Of a DNA stretch of 64,000 bases, positions 16,776 to 26,442 are shown in pieces. The notes below the pieces were generated by a model. It ran no database searches and was not told where the DNA came from. It was given only the letters and a program-made list of their open reading frames with translations. Source of the stretch: Chitinophaga agri (lineage in GTDB: Bacteria > Bacteroidota > Bacteroidia > Chitinophagales > Chitinophagaceae). How positions within the stretch are numbered: the first letter of the stretch is position 1; each line of letters starts with the position of its first letter. Where the stretch lies: NCBI RefSeq assembly GCF_010093065.1, contig NZ_CP048113.1, positions 5,970,001 to 6,034,000 on the forward strand, in the 5' to 3' direction. The position numbers and the translations under genes are program-made.

Positions 16776-18816
16776 GTCTCGAAGTATTATTTTGTTTAAT
16801 TCCAATTTCGATATGTACGCTGGTTCCCTCGCCAGGTACACTGTCTATATGTAAAAACCCGCTTAGCGAATTTACGCGTTCCCGGATGGTTTTCAATCCT
16901 ATACCGTCCGATTGTGCATTGGTTAACATGCCATTGCCGTCATCTTCTACAGTCACTGCCAGCTGTGTTTCATAACAGGCGATCTGTACGATGGCATGTT
17001 TTGCATTGGCATGTTTAAGAATATTATGGATAAGTTCCTGTATAACACGGTAGATGGTGAGTTCAGCCTCCGCTGACAGGCCGGTACAGATTCCCAGGGA
17101 CTGAAAATTGACTTCCAGTGTATGCCCTTTGTTGACCCGCTCACAGAACAGGGCAGTGGCCTTGATAAGACCTTCCTGTAGGAGTATTTCCGGCATCAGG
17201 TTATGTGCTGTTTTGCGTAATTCAATAGAAGCCTCTTCCAGCAGCTGCAATACCTCCCGGAAGTCTTCCGTTACATCGGTGGTAGTATGCCTGCGGAAGA
17301 TAGCACTAAGACGCGTGCGGATCGTCCCGAGGGTACCGCCCATTCCGTCGTGCAGGTCACGGGCAATACGGCTACGCTCTTTTTCTTCACCGGCTATCAT
17401 CGCCTGCAGATTACTGATCTGTAGTTCCTGGCGCAGGTTACGGATCTTCTCCAGCTGTAACTTCTGTTTATGCAGGTTGTTACGGTATATCAGCAAACTA
17501 ACAAGCAGAATAAGCAATAGGCCGGAAGATACCGCAATGATTAGCATGTTTTTGGTCTTGATCCTGCTCTCATTACGGGTAATAGCCAGCTGTTTTTCTG
17601 CCAGTTCTTTGTTCTTGTCAGCGATCCGGTATTTCATCTCCAGGTTGTACACGAGCTCCAGTTTTTCCACTTTCATCATGCTGTCCCTGACAATATTATA
17701 TGCCTTTCTGTACGCTGCTGCTTTTTTATATTGTCCCAACGCCTCGTAGGCATCTGCCAGTACCTGGTTACCTCTGCCTATCAGCAGATGTATCATATGG
17801 CGGTCTTCGGCATCTTTCAGTGCCGGTAAGGTAATGGCAACTGCTTTGCTGTATTGCTGCTGCATCAGATAGCCCTGCCCGATACAGATGTCTGCAAAGA
17901 TCTGATGCCTGTTGCGGATATGATTGTTAGGGGGGAAAAGCGCTTTTGCTTTCTCCAGGTAACGGATGGCTGGCGCTGGATTTTTATCGTCCAGGTAGGT
18001 CAGTCCGGTATTGATCAGCAGACCGGCTTCCATGCTGGCGGACATTTTTTTGGTCTTACCCATCTGGATGGCAGCAGCACAATACGCACGGGCGGAATCA
18101 TTCTGCAGGATGTTATTAAAGTATCCAGCCTTATAAAAGTAAAGGAGGACCAAACCCATCGTGTCTTTTTTTACTTTAGCACTGTCCACCAGGTTATTCA
18201 CATGCCCCATTACCTGCTGGATATGCATGTCGTTCTGGATGTTTTCGTTGATGTTCAGCCAGAAATCGAGCAGACTACAGTATACACGGGTCTGCATCTT
18301 GGTATCTTTTATATTATGGGCTTCCAGTACATCGAGGGCAGTATACCTGTAAAAGGCAGAGGAATCGTATTTTCCTTTATAATAAAATGTCTGTGACATG
18401 AACAGGTAGACGTTCAGCTGCATCTCCAGCCCCTCCGGATTGTCTTCACAATAATGTAACGCCATTCGTTCACATGACAGGGCTTTATCCTTTTCATTGT
18501 TATTGTTATAACACATGGCAAGCCCCGCCAGTGCATGGGCAACACCGTTATTGTACTTCAACATCCGTGCGTCTTCCATGCCGAGATAAAACAGCCGCAT
18601 GGCATCAGCGGTGGCAGTATCCTTTTTAGTATTGGCCAGTTTCAGCAGACTATCCACATGTTTTTTACTTGTTGTCGCATGTGTGACATTTTGTGACAGT
18701 TGGTCTTTTACCACCTGGGCAGTAAGGGTCTGACTGTTACCGGCCAGTAATAACAGCATGAAAAGCAGCGTCCATCGGATAGTTCCGTGGAGCAGGTTAC
18801 TAAGGTTACCCATCAT
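16750..18816 (-). CDS. TPR-containing sensor histidine kinase
   Basis: 688 residues. A signal-anchor lies near residues 15-33, followed by a periplasmic region of tetratricopeptide-like helices (about 45-385, for example KNPAPAIRYLEKAKALF). One transmembrane segment follows (about 425-445, MLIIAVSSGLLLILLVSLL). The HisKA_3 dimerisation domain has SRIARDLHDGMGG with phospho-acceptor His489. The HATPase domain contains ELIHNILKHANA and DDGNGM. It partners the overlapping NarL-type regulator gene. The pair is divergent from the susC gene with 437 bases between and is a candidate controller of that operon. Confidence 0.94.
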   Translation of the reverse strand: MMGNLSNLLHGTIRWTLLFMLLLLAGNSQTLTAQVVKDQLSQNVTHATTSKKHVDSLLKLANTKKDTATADAMRLFYLGMEDARMLKYNNGVAHALAGLAMCYNNNNEKDKALSCERMALHYCEDNPEGLEMQLNVYLFMSQTFYYKGKYDSSAFYRYTALDVLEAHNIKDTKMQTRVYCSLLDFWLNINENIQNDMHIQQVMGHVNNLVDSAKVKKDTMGLVLLYFYKAGYFNNILQNDSARAYCAAAIQMGKTKKMSASMEAGLLINTGLTYLDDKNPAPAIRYLEKAKALFPPNNHIRNRHQIFADICIGQGYLMQQQYSKAVAITLPALKDAEDRHMIHLLIGRGNQVLADAYEALGQYKKAAAYRKAYNIVRDSMMKVEKLELVYNLEMKYRIADKNKELAEKQLAITRNESRIKTKNMLIIAVSSGLLLILLVSLLIYRNNLHKQKLQLEKIRNLRQELQISNLQAMIAGEEKERSRIARDLHDGMGGTLGTIRTRLSAIFRRHTTTDVTEDFREVLQLLEEASIELRKTAHNLMPEILLQEGLIKATALFCERVNKGHTLEVNFQSLGICTGLSAEAELTIYRVIQELIHNILKHANAKHAIVQIACYETQLAVTVEDDGNGMLTNAQSDGIGLKTIRERVNSLSGFLHIDSVPGEGTSVHIEIGIKQNNTSRHAYQTSDC

Positions 18817-19253
18817 TAGAAGTCATTTCATTCTCTTTGTGGCATCATTGGCAATTATTCCTGTAAAATTGACAGTTATTACAGGAGACGAAAATAGATT
18901 CTGGTTGCAACAAAGGATTTTCCTATAAAATAGCGTCGTTACGAATATAAAGTTTGGTTGATTCCTGTGCACCAAGATAAGAATTAAATAGTGGTTTACC
19001 GCTATTTTCTATAAAAGGGGTTTACCCTGATGCAATAACCTGTCCACTTGAATAATTTTAGCTTTTGAAAAAAGGAACATAGAGCACAACGGACTAAAGG
19101 GGGTTTGAGAATTGAGCGTTAATTCGTTACAGCTAAATCTAATGCTTGGACCTGTAGGAAACAGTTGATAGTACGTCACACTATCAGCGCTAGGATCAAC
19201 CAGAAGAAGATATTTTTTACAACCAGGATCATTTCAGTAAATCAGCTATACAT
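18817..19253. other. Intergenic region between kinase gene and susC-like gene
   Basis: 437 bases, AT-rich, between divergent genes. It must hold promoters for both directions. I see no clean TTTG/TAnnTTTG pair at correct spacing. The one clear structure is the nested inverted repeat at 19164-19200. No coding region is supported. Confidence 0.7.
19164..19200 (+). promoter_or_regulatory. Nested inverted repeats upstream of susC-like gene
   Basis: TGATAGT (19166-19172) pairs with ACTATCA (19180-19186). The overlapping GTTGAT (19164-19169) could instead pair with ATCAAC (19195-19200). The site lies about 55-90 bases before the gene start. It may be an operator or two alternative leader hairpins. 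Confidence 0.45.
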
Positions 19254-22200
19254 ATGACATTACCTATGCATGGTAATCAAATGCCGGTGCCCTTCAAAAA
19301 GCACCGGAGGGGAATTATTACGGTTACAATACTGCTACTATTATCTGCCGGCGCACATGCAGCCGGAGAAAATCATACGGCCGGCAGCCGTATCGTAAAA
19401 GACTCGATTCCGGTGGGCACAGTGAAAGGACGTGTGACAGGTGCTGAAGAGAAAGTGGCGTTGCCTAACGTTTCTGTCGTAAACCTTTCTTCCAAAAAAG
19501 GTACAGTGACTACAGTGGATGGTGATTTTATGCTGGGTGCCCGCTCAGGTGACAGTCTGCGTTTTTCCTATATCGGAAAGAAATCCAAAGTGATACTCTA
19601 CAGCGGCCAGGCAGTACTGAACGTAGTACTGAGTGGCACCGAGGGCAATCTGTCCGAAGTTGTCGTAACTGGTTATCAGAATGTTGATAAAAAGAAATTT
19701 GCCGGTTCTGCTGTATCTGTAAAAGCTGAAGATGTAAAAATAAACGGGGTGGCCGATGTAAGCCGTATGCTGGAAGGCCGCGTGGCGGGCGTCTCTATTC
19801 AGAACGTATCCGGTACTTTTGGTACCGCTCCCAAGATCCGTATCCGTGGTGCCTCTTCTATTAACGGTGATAACAAGCCCTTGTGGGTAGTAGACGGTGT
19901 AGTACTGGAAGATGTTGCAAACATCTCCAACGATCAACTCTCCAGTGGTGACCCTACCACACTGCTCGGCTCTGCGGTAGCCGGCCTGAACTCCAACGAT
20001 ATTGAGAGCTTTGATATCCTGAAGGATGCTGCTGCAACGGCACTGTACGGTGCCCGTGCGATGAATGGCGTGGTCGTGATCACTACCAAGAAAGGTCGTG
20101 CCGGTAAGACCGCTGTAGCATATAGCGGCAACTTCAGTACACAGCTTAAACCTACCTATGGAGACTTTAATATTATGAACTCCGCCCGCCAGATGTCTGT
20201 CCTGGGAGAACTGGAACGTAAAGGTATTCTTACTTCCGATATTCTTTCCCGTGGTGATGTTGGTGTGTACGGAAAGATGTATGAAATGATACAGACCGAT
20301 GAGAATGGTCACTTCCAGCTGGAGAATACACCGGAAGCGCGTAAAGCCTTCCTCATGCAGTATGGCAGAGCAAACACGGACTGGTTTGACATCCTGTTCC
20401 GTAATAACTTTGTACAGGAACATTCTATCAGTGTATCATCCGGTACCGACCGTTCCCAGTCTTACTTCTCTACCAGTTACTATGGCGATAATGGCTGGAC
20501 TTTAGCAGATAAGGTACACCGCTATACACTGAACTTCCGCAATAACTATAAACTCTCTGACAGATTTTCTGCAGGGTTTTCCACACTCGGATCAGTACGT
20601 CAGCAGAAAGCACCAGGCTCACTGACCAGGAATAGTAACCCTGTTGAAGGACAGTACGACCGCGATTTTGATATCAATCCTTTCAGTTATGCACTCAATA
20701 CCAGCCGTACACTGAGAGCATACGACGATAAAGGTAACCTGGAATATTTCAGACGTAACTATACTGACTTTAATATTCTCAACGAGCTGCGCAACAACTA
20801 CCTTTCTCTCAATGTAATGGACCTACGTTTGCAGGGAGATCTCGGCTGGAACATCACTAAGAAGCTAAAATGGGAATTCGTAGGTGCGCTGCGTTATGTA
20901 AAATCTTCCCGTGAACACCAGATCACAGAAGATGCGAACATGGCAAATGCCTACAGAGCTGCGGATAATGCAACCATTGCCGCAAATAATAAATTCCTGT
21001 ACCGTGATCCGGAGAATCCGGATGCACCACCGGTGATCGTGCTGCCAGCAGGCGGTTTCTACAACCGCACAGAAGATCAGCTGGTGAATTATGACTTCCG
21101 TAATACGCTCAGCTATAAAACTACTTTCGGTAGTAATCACTCCCTGAATATCCTGGCTGGCCAGCAGGTGAAATACGCTGACAGACAAAATGCCTCCAAT
21201 ACAGGTTACGGTTATCAGTACAATAACGGTGGTGTACCTTACATAGACTACCGCATCCTGAAGCAGACCATTGAGGGTAACTTCCCTTATTATGGTATGG
21301 CCCGCGACTACGACCGCTTCGCTGCTTTCTATGGTACCGCTGATTACTCCTATGGGGATAAATACAGCTTCAGTGCAAATGCCCGTTATGATGGTTCTAA
21401 CCGTCTGGGTGCTTCTACCAGTGCCCGCTGGCTGCCTACCTGGAGCGTTGCTGGTCGCTGGAACCTCGACAGGGAAAGCTTTATGCAGGATTTCTCTAAC
21501 CTGGATTATCTCTCCCTGCGCGGAAGTTATGGTCTGACCGCCAGCATGGGACCTGCTACAAACTCTAATATCGTATACCAGACAGTTAACAGCCGTCGTG
21601 CACACCTGAATGAGGTGGAATCAGTTATTCAGCTGGCACATCTGAAGAATACAGAATTAACCTGGGAAAAACTATATACTTCTAATCTTGGCCTGGAAGC
21701 CGGTCTCTTTGACAGACGTGTAAATGTGACTGTTGATGTGTACAGCCGTAAGAGCTTTGACCTGATCAGCATTATCAAAACAGCTGGTATCGGTGGTGAA
21801 CTGTACAAAGCCGCCAACTATGCGGATATGACTTCCAAAGGTATTGAGTTAATGATCGGTGGTGAAGTTATACGCAGGAAGGTGTGGGGATGGAGAACGA
21901 ACCTGACATTCAGCTACAATACCAATAAGATCACCAATGCGAAAAACTCTCCATTGATTTTTGACCTGGTAGCTGCGGAAGGTGGTAACAAAGAAGGTTA
22001 TCCGGTTCGTAGCCTGTTCTCACTGGATTATAAAGGGCTTGACCCACGCACCGGCGTGCCCACTTTCGTGACCTCTGATGGTAAAACCAGCTCTAACATT
22101 GACCTGCAGGACGACGCAACAGATAAGCTGGTATACCAGGGTCCGGTAGATCCTCCTGTTACAGGTGGATGGAACAACACCTTCCGTTACAAAGCACTGT

Positions 22201-22664
22201 CATTAAACGTATTTATGACCTATCAGTGGGGTAACACGATCCGTCTGTACCCGGCGTTCAAAACATCTTACTCTGACCTGGATGCCATGCCCAATGAATT
22301 CTACGATCGTTGGGTAATGCCGAATGACGAAACAAAGACCAACGTGCCTTCTATCCTGGATGCATATGAGCAGACATTGCTGGGTGGCGCATATCCTTAT
22401 AATAATTACAACTATTCCACAGAGCGCGTGGCCAAAGGAGATTTTATTCGTCTGAAAACTGTCTCGCTGACTTACCAGTTACCTAACAGCTTTATTAAAA
22501 GAACAGGCCTCAGCAGTCTGGTAGTAACAGGTGCTGCCAATAACATGTGGCTGATCTATTCAGATAAAAAGCTGAAAGGACAGGACCCTGAGTTCTTCAA
22601 CGCGGGTGGTGTAGCACAGCCTATACAGAAGCAGTTCACATTATCTCTCAAAGTTGGTATCTAA
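19254..22664 (+). CDS. SusC/RagA-type TonB-dependent transporter
   Basis: 1136 residues. The signal peptide lies within residues 1-36; the ATG at 19281 (MPVPFKK) is an equally possible start. A carboxypeptidase-regulatory-like beta domain (about 53-130, KGRVTGAEEKVALPNVSVVN) is followed by the plug (about 133-270, with SEVVVTGYQ, RIRGASSINGDNKPLWVVDG and LKDAAATALYGARA). The 22-strand barrel runs to the aromatic C-terminus. It imports a large ligand through the outer membrane using TonB energy, with SusD as lid. It heads a series of closely spaced genes; the SusD gene begins 11 bases downstream. Confidence 0.96.
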   Translation: MTLPMHGNQMPVPFKKHRRGIITVTILLLLSAGAHAAGENHTAGSRIVKDSIPVGTVKGRVTGAEEKVALPNVSVVNLSSKKGTVTTVDGDFMLGARSGDSLRFSYIGKKSKVILYSGQAVLNVVLSGTEGNLSEVVVTGYQNVDKKKFAGSAVSVKAEDVKINGVADVSRMLEGRVAGVSIQNVSGTFGTAPKIRIRGASSINGDNKPLWVVDGVVLEDVANISNDQLSSGDPTTLLGSAVAGLNSNDIESFDILKDAAATALYGARAMNGVVVITTKKGRAGKTAVAYSGNFSTQLKPTYGDFNIMNSARQMSVLGELERKGILTSDILSRGDVGVYGKMYEMIQTDENGHFQLENTPEARKAFLMQYGRANTDWFDILFRNNFVQEHSISVSSGTDRSQSYFSTSYYGDNGWTLADKVHRYTLNFRNNYKLSDRFSAGFSTLGSVRQQKAPGSLTRNSNPVEGQYDRDFDINPFSYALNTSRTLRAYDDKGNLEYFRRNYTDFNILNELRNNYLSLNVMDLRLQGDLGWNITKKLKWEFVGALRYVKSSREHQITEDANMANAYRAADNATIAANNKFLYRDPENPDAPPVIVLPAGGFYNRTEDQLVNYDFRNTLSYKTTFGSNHSLNILAGQQVKYADRQNASNTGYGYQYNNGGVPYIDYRILKQTIEGNFPYYGMARDYDRFAAFYGTADYSYGDKYSFSANARYDGSNRLGASTSARWLPTWSVAGRWNLDRESFMQDFSNLDYLSLRGSYGLTASMGPATNSNIVYQTVNSRRAHLNEVESVIQLAHLKNTELTWEKLYTSNLGLEAGLFDRRVNVTVDVYSRKSFDLISIIKTAGIGGELYKAANYADMTSKGIELMIGGEVIRRKVWGWRTNLTFSYNTNKITNAKNSPLIFDLVAAEGGNKEGYPVRSLFSLDYKGLDPRTGVPTFVTSDGKTSSNIDLQDDATDKLVYQGPVDPPVTGGWNNTFRYKALSLNVFMTYQWGNTIRLYPAFKTSYSDLDAMPNEFYDRWVMPNDETKTNVPSILDAYEQTLLGGAYPYNNYNYSTERVAKGDFIRLKTVSLTYQLPNSFIKRTGLSSLVVTGAANNMWLIYSDKKLKGQDPEFFNAGGVAQPIQKQFTLSLKVGI

Positions 22665-22675
22665 AAAAAGACAGT

Positions 22676-24124
22676 ATGCAAAGAAAAGCGCTATATATAC
22701 TCTTAGCTATTCTCCCGTCTGTAACGGGTTGTAAAAAATACCTGGATCAGCAGCCAGACAGTACCTGGACACAACTGGATACACCTGAGAAGGTGAGCCA
22801 GTTACTGGGCACAGCCTATCCGCAGGCTAACTATATGGCTTTCACAGAAGCCTCTTCAGATAATGTGGCAGATAAAGGAACGGGTGTGGATCTGCGTACC
22901 AACAGGGATCCATTCTATTTCGAAGATGTACAGAACGTAAATCAGGACTCACCTGAATATTACTGGGCCGCTGCCTATACCGCTATCGCGGCTGCAAACA
23001 ATGCACTGCTCGCCTGCGAAAAGGCAACAGATACTGCTGCTTACAGCCGTCAGAAAGGAGAGGCGCTGGTAGCACGTGCCTATGCACATTTTATGCTGGT
23101 GAACATTTTCTCTAAAACCTATGATTCGGTTACTTCAAAGACAGATATGGGTATTCCATATGTTACGGAGCCCGAAGATGTGGTGTTCAAACAGTATGAC
23201 AGAAAGACGGTATCCTATGTATATGATCAGATTGAAAAAGACCTGCTGGCTGGTTTACCACTGATCCGTGATGATAAGTATAAAGTTCCCAAATACCACT
23301 TTAATCAGAAGGCGGCGTATGCATTCGCAGCAAGATTCTACCTATACAAACGGGATTATAAAAAAGTGGTAACCTACGCTGATTTGTCCGTTCCTTCCAG
23401 TGATGCGCTGACTTATTTGCGCCCATGGAATACTTCCTATATGTATAAAACTCCTTTGGAGTTGTTTAACGTATACTCCAACTCCAGCGAAAATGCCAAT
23501 CTGTTGCTGGTAGAGACCAATTCAATGTATGGACGTTACCTTGGGCAATATCGTTTTGGTATGAACTTTCCAATGTATAGAAATATACTGGGTTCAAATG
23601 CGACAGGTGGCGAATGGTGCTATCCTGCTTATACCTATAGTACAGCGGACTACTTTGTACCTAAGCTGAGTGAATATTTTGTAAAGGAATCAGTTAATGC
23701 GACCATCGGTTTCATTTATACGATGGTGCCGTTGTTCACTGCTGAGGAAGTGTTGTTCAACAGGGCAGAAGCTAATGCATACCTGGGTAATACAGCAGCA
23801 GTACTGGACGATCTGAACAAGTATGCCAGCACACGTATCACCAATTATGATGCTACCGACCATGCCGTTACAGTGGCGAAGTCCAAAACTTACTATGGTG
23901 TTTCTGATAACCGTGATGCCCTGCTTGCCACTGTGCTTGATTTCAAAAGAGGAGAGTTTGTACAGGAAGGTATGCGCTGGTTTGACCTGATGCGTTACAA
24001 AGCCGCGATCACGCATGTGACCAGTCAGGGAGAAACATTGATACTCGGATCGGATGATCCACGCAGGGTGTTTCAGTTACCTGTTACAGCCAAGACTTCC
24101 GGTTTACCTATGAACCCACGCTAA
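22676..24124 (+). CDS. SusD/RagB-type outer-membrane lipoprotein
   Basis: 482 residues with a lipobox ending VTGC (Cys19), followed by KKYLDQQPDSTW, the classic SusD N-terminus. The helical TPR-like body includes AYTAIAAANNALLACEKA and EALVARAYAHFMLVNIF. The C-terminal part has the family's FKRGEFVQEGMRWFDLMRY. It is a surface-exposed ligand-binding lid for the SusC transporter encoded 11 bases upstream. The ligand is unknown: no glycoside hydrolase gene lies in this cluster, and the next gene encodes a metallohydrolase, which points away from a pure glycan system. Confidence 0.96.
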   Translation: MQRKALYILLAILPSVTGCKKYLDQQPDSTWTQLDTPEKVSQLLGTAYPQANYMAFTEASSDNVADKGTGVDLRTNRDPFYFEDVQNVNQDSPEYYWAAAYTAIAAANNALLACEKATDTAAYSRQKGEALVARAYAHFMLVNIFSKTYDSVTSKTDMGIPYVTEPEDVVFKQYDRKTVSYVYDQIEKDLLAGLPLIRDDKYKVPKYHFNQKAAYAFAARFYLYKRDYKKVVTYADLSVPSSDALTYLRPWNTSYMYKTPLELFNVYSNSSENANLLLVETNSMYGRYLGQYRFGMNFPMYRNILGSNATGGEWCYPAYTYSTADYFVPKLSEYFVKESVNATIGFIYTMVPLFTAEEVLFNRAEANAYLGNTAAVLDDLNKYASTRITNYDATDHAVTVAKSKTYYGVSDNRDALLATVLDFKRGEFVQEGMRWFDLMRYKAAITHVTSQGETLILGSDDPRRVFQLPVTAKTSGLPMNPR

Positions 24125-24154
24125 TCACCTACTCAAGATCTATACGCAAAGCGC

Positions 24155-25066
24155 ATGAAAAATATAAAGACATTATTACTATTACTTACTGCGGTTTTCT
24201 TTGCCGCCTGTAGTAACGACGACGATCTCAGTGATCTGAAAGATATTCCCGGACTGGGAGGAGACACCTGGGATAAGACAGCCCTGGACAAATGGTTATA
24301 CGACACACTGGTTGTGCCTTATAACATTGAGGCAAGATACAAATGGGACCAGTTTGAATTTGACCTGAACAAGACACTGGTACCACCGCAGGAAGCCATG
24401 GTGAAGCCTGCATTACAGTCTATCAAAAAAGTATGGATAGATACTTATGTAGCAGAAGCAGGTCTTGAGTTCTTCCGTAAGAACAGTCCGAAGTTCCTGA
24501 TCCTTTGTGGTAGTGCCAGCTGGAATGTGGATAACGGAACCATTACATTGGGTACAGCAGAAGGTGGTCGTAAAGTGGTGATCTATTCCATCAACTCTTT
24601 CCGTATCAAAGGTATGCCTAATTATAAACCTTCTGACTCGGCTACGTTAAAGCAGATCTTTCACGTAATAGAACACGAATTCGGGCATATTCTGCATCAG
24701 ACAATACTTTATCCGCCTGCATTTAAAAATATCTCTGCCGGCCGTTATTCTGCCAACTGGACAAATATCAGTGATGATGAGGCGCATGCCAATGGTTTCA
24801 TCACGCCTTATGCCATGTCAGGATATGATGATGACTTTGTGGAAATGATCTCCCTGATGCTGACTGATGGTCGTGCAGGATTTGAAAAGCTGATCGCCAG
24901 CATCCCGGAAGGTACTTCTACCAGCGGTGTAACACAGGCACAGGCTATCTCTGCGCTGCGCCAGAAAGAATCTATGGTCGTTGCTTACTTCAAAACTGCG
25001 TGGAATATTGATTTCTACAGTTTACAGACCAGGAAAAGAAAAGCAGTAGAAGCACTGATCTACTAA
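24155..25066 (+). CDS. Substrate import-associated zinc metallohydrolase lipoprotein
   Basis: 303 residues with lipobox FFAAC. The zinc motif HEFGH (His174, Glu175, His178) lies in FHVIEHEFGHILHQ. Glu230 in DDFVEMISLML is a likely third ligand, giving a gluzincin-like arrangement. This is the lipoprotein family found in SusC/SusD loci that often also encode DUF4302 proteins, as here. It is expected to be a surface or periplasmic peptidase or other hydrolase acting on the imported substrate; the substrate is unproven. It is 30 bases downstream of the SusD gene. Confidence 0.9.
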   Translation: MKNIKTLLLLLTAVFFAACSNDDDLSDLKDIPGLGGDTWDKTALDKWLYDTLVVPYNIEARYKWDQFEFDLNKTLVPPQEAMVKPALQSIKKVWIDTYVAEAGLEFFRKNSPKFLILCGSASWNVDNGTITLGTAEGGRKVVIYSINSFRIKGMPNYKPSDSATLKQIFHVIEHEFGHILHQTILYPPAFKNISAGRYSANWTNISDDEAHANGFITPYAMSGYDDDFVEMISLMLTDGRAGFEKLIASIPEGTSTSGVTQAQAISALRQKESMVVAYFKTAWNIDFYSLQTRKRKAVEALIY

Positions 25067-25113
25067 GCATTACCACAGCATCATTTGAAAACTACGAAAA
25101 GACTAAAGATATT

Positions 25114-26418
25114 ATGTTAAAACGCTTACTCCTGATATGCTTCTCCCTTTCCGTACTGGCAGCTTGTCAGAAATCGGATGAGGACGTGTTCAGTGCTCCG
25201 CCTGATACCCGCCTGAATGATACACTGAAAAAATATGGTGATATACTGGCTACCGCTCCTTACGGATGGAAAGGTCTGGTATATCCTTCCGGTCTTGAAC
25301 ATGGCGTATTCTCTTTCTACTTTGAGTTTAACGATTCTAACAGGGTGAAAATGTATGCAGATTTTGATTCTGCATCTGCAATAACGGTAGCAGAAAGCAG
25401 CTATCGCCTGAAAGCGCTGCAACAGCCATGCCTGTTGTTTGATACCTATTCTTACCTGCACGTGTTGAGCGATCCGGATGCGTCCGTAAATGGTGGTGTG
25501 TATGGTGAGGGATTGTATTCCGACTTCGAATTTGCGATAGAAGGCATGCGTGGTGATACCATCCTTCTGAAAGGAAGATATCATGAAAGTAAAGCGGTAC
25601 TTATAAAAGCAACCGCTGAGGAGCAGGCTGCATATAAAGGTGAAAAGTCTAATCGCCTGATCGATAAAATAGGTACCTACCTAACTTATTTCAAACGTCT
25701 GACATTAAATGGCAAATCCTATGATGTCGCGTTTGATGAGGCCAGCAGAACAACTACCATCAGCTGGGTAGATGAAAGCGGTGCTAACCAGACCGTGACG
25801 ACAGGATATTATTATACACCAAATGGTGTTGCTTTTGCGCCTGCGGTAAATGTAAACGGTGAAACAATTGCTTCGCTGGATAACCTTACCTGGAGCGCTA
25901 CATCTACTACACTGAGTTTCACTGCTAATGGTAACACCGGTACTATCAAAGAAACGGCTAAACCATTAGTGATAGATAAAGATGCTGCTAAGGCATGGTG
26001 GAACGAGAAGCAACAGACTGGTAGTTACTGGATCACTGTTGAAGGTTTCCATGTAGATGGTAAAGATGATGCTTATGGCATTCAGCAATTGCCTAACTAT
26101 TCTTTTACTATATACAACCCTCAGTTCGAACTGAGCGACGGTTCCCAATATGAGTTACTAGGCATTATTACCAATAGTGGTAATGGCGCCGAGCTTAGCT
26201 ATGGACCTGCATTTACTACGCCGCCGACTTTCAGAACAGATGGCCGTATCGTGTTCTCTTACGTAGGCGTACTTGGAGAACTTCCTGAAGGGGAGACCGC
26301 TGTGTCCAACACAACTACCAAGATGTCGGAAACCCAGGGTTTCTATCTGGTAAAAACAAGCAGCGGTTACGACATGGTGAACGCTAAAGACGGCAAATCC
26401 TGGATATCCTGGTTTTAA
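25114..26418 (+). CDS. DUF4302 lipoprotein
   Basis: 434 residues with lipobox LAAC (Cys17). The N-terminal part matches DUF4302: RLNDTLKKYGDILATAPYGWK, then FYFEFNDSNRVKMYADF, and LKGRYHESKAVLIKAT. The function is unknown; family members accompany SusC/SusD and the zinc metallohydrolase lipoprotein and are probably surface ligand-binding proteins. It lies 47 bases after the metallohydrolase gene and 24 bases before the giant adhesin gene. Confidence 0.88.
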   Translation: MLKRLLLICFSLSVLAACQKSDEDVFSAPPDTRLNDTLKKYGDILATAPYGWKGLVYPSGLEHGVFSFYFEFNDSNRVKMYADFDSASAITVAESSYRLKALQQPCLLFDTYSYLHVLSDPDASVNGGVYGEGLYSDFEFAIEGMRGDTILLKGRYHESKAVLIKATAEEQAAYKGEKSNRLIDKIGTYLTYFKRLTLNGKSYDVAFDEASRTTTISWVDESGANQTVTTGYYYTPNGVAFAPAVNVNGETIASLDNLTWSATSTTLSFTANGNTGTIKETAKPLVIDKDAAKAWWNEKQQTGSYWITVEGFHVDGKDDAYGIQQLPNYSFTIYNPQFELSDGSQYELLGIITNSGNGAELSYGPAFTTPPTFRTDGRIVFSYVGVLGELPEGETAVSNTTTKMSETQGFYLVKTSSGYDMVNAKDGKSWISWF

Positions 26419-26442
26419 CAATCCTAAAAGAAAGTTATTCAC

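Noticed and set aside
19545..20423. Long antisense open frame (292 codons) inside the susC-like gene
   Set aside because: It is a shadow of the plus-strand gene; the translation has no domain and the plus frame matches SusC strongly.
25966..26148. Antisense small gene inside the DUF4302 gene
   Set aside because: No supporting motif; it is typical shadow coding.
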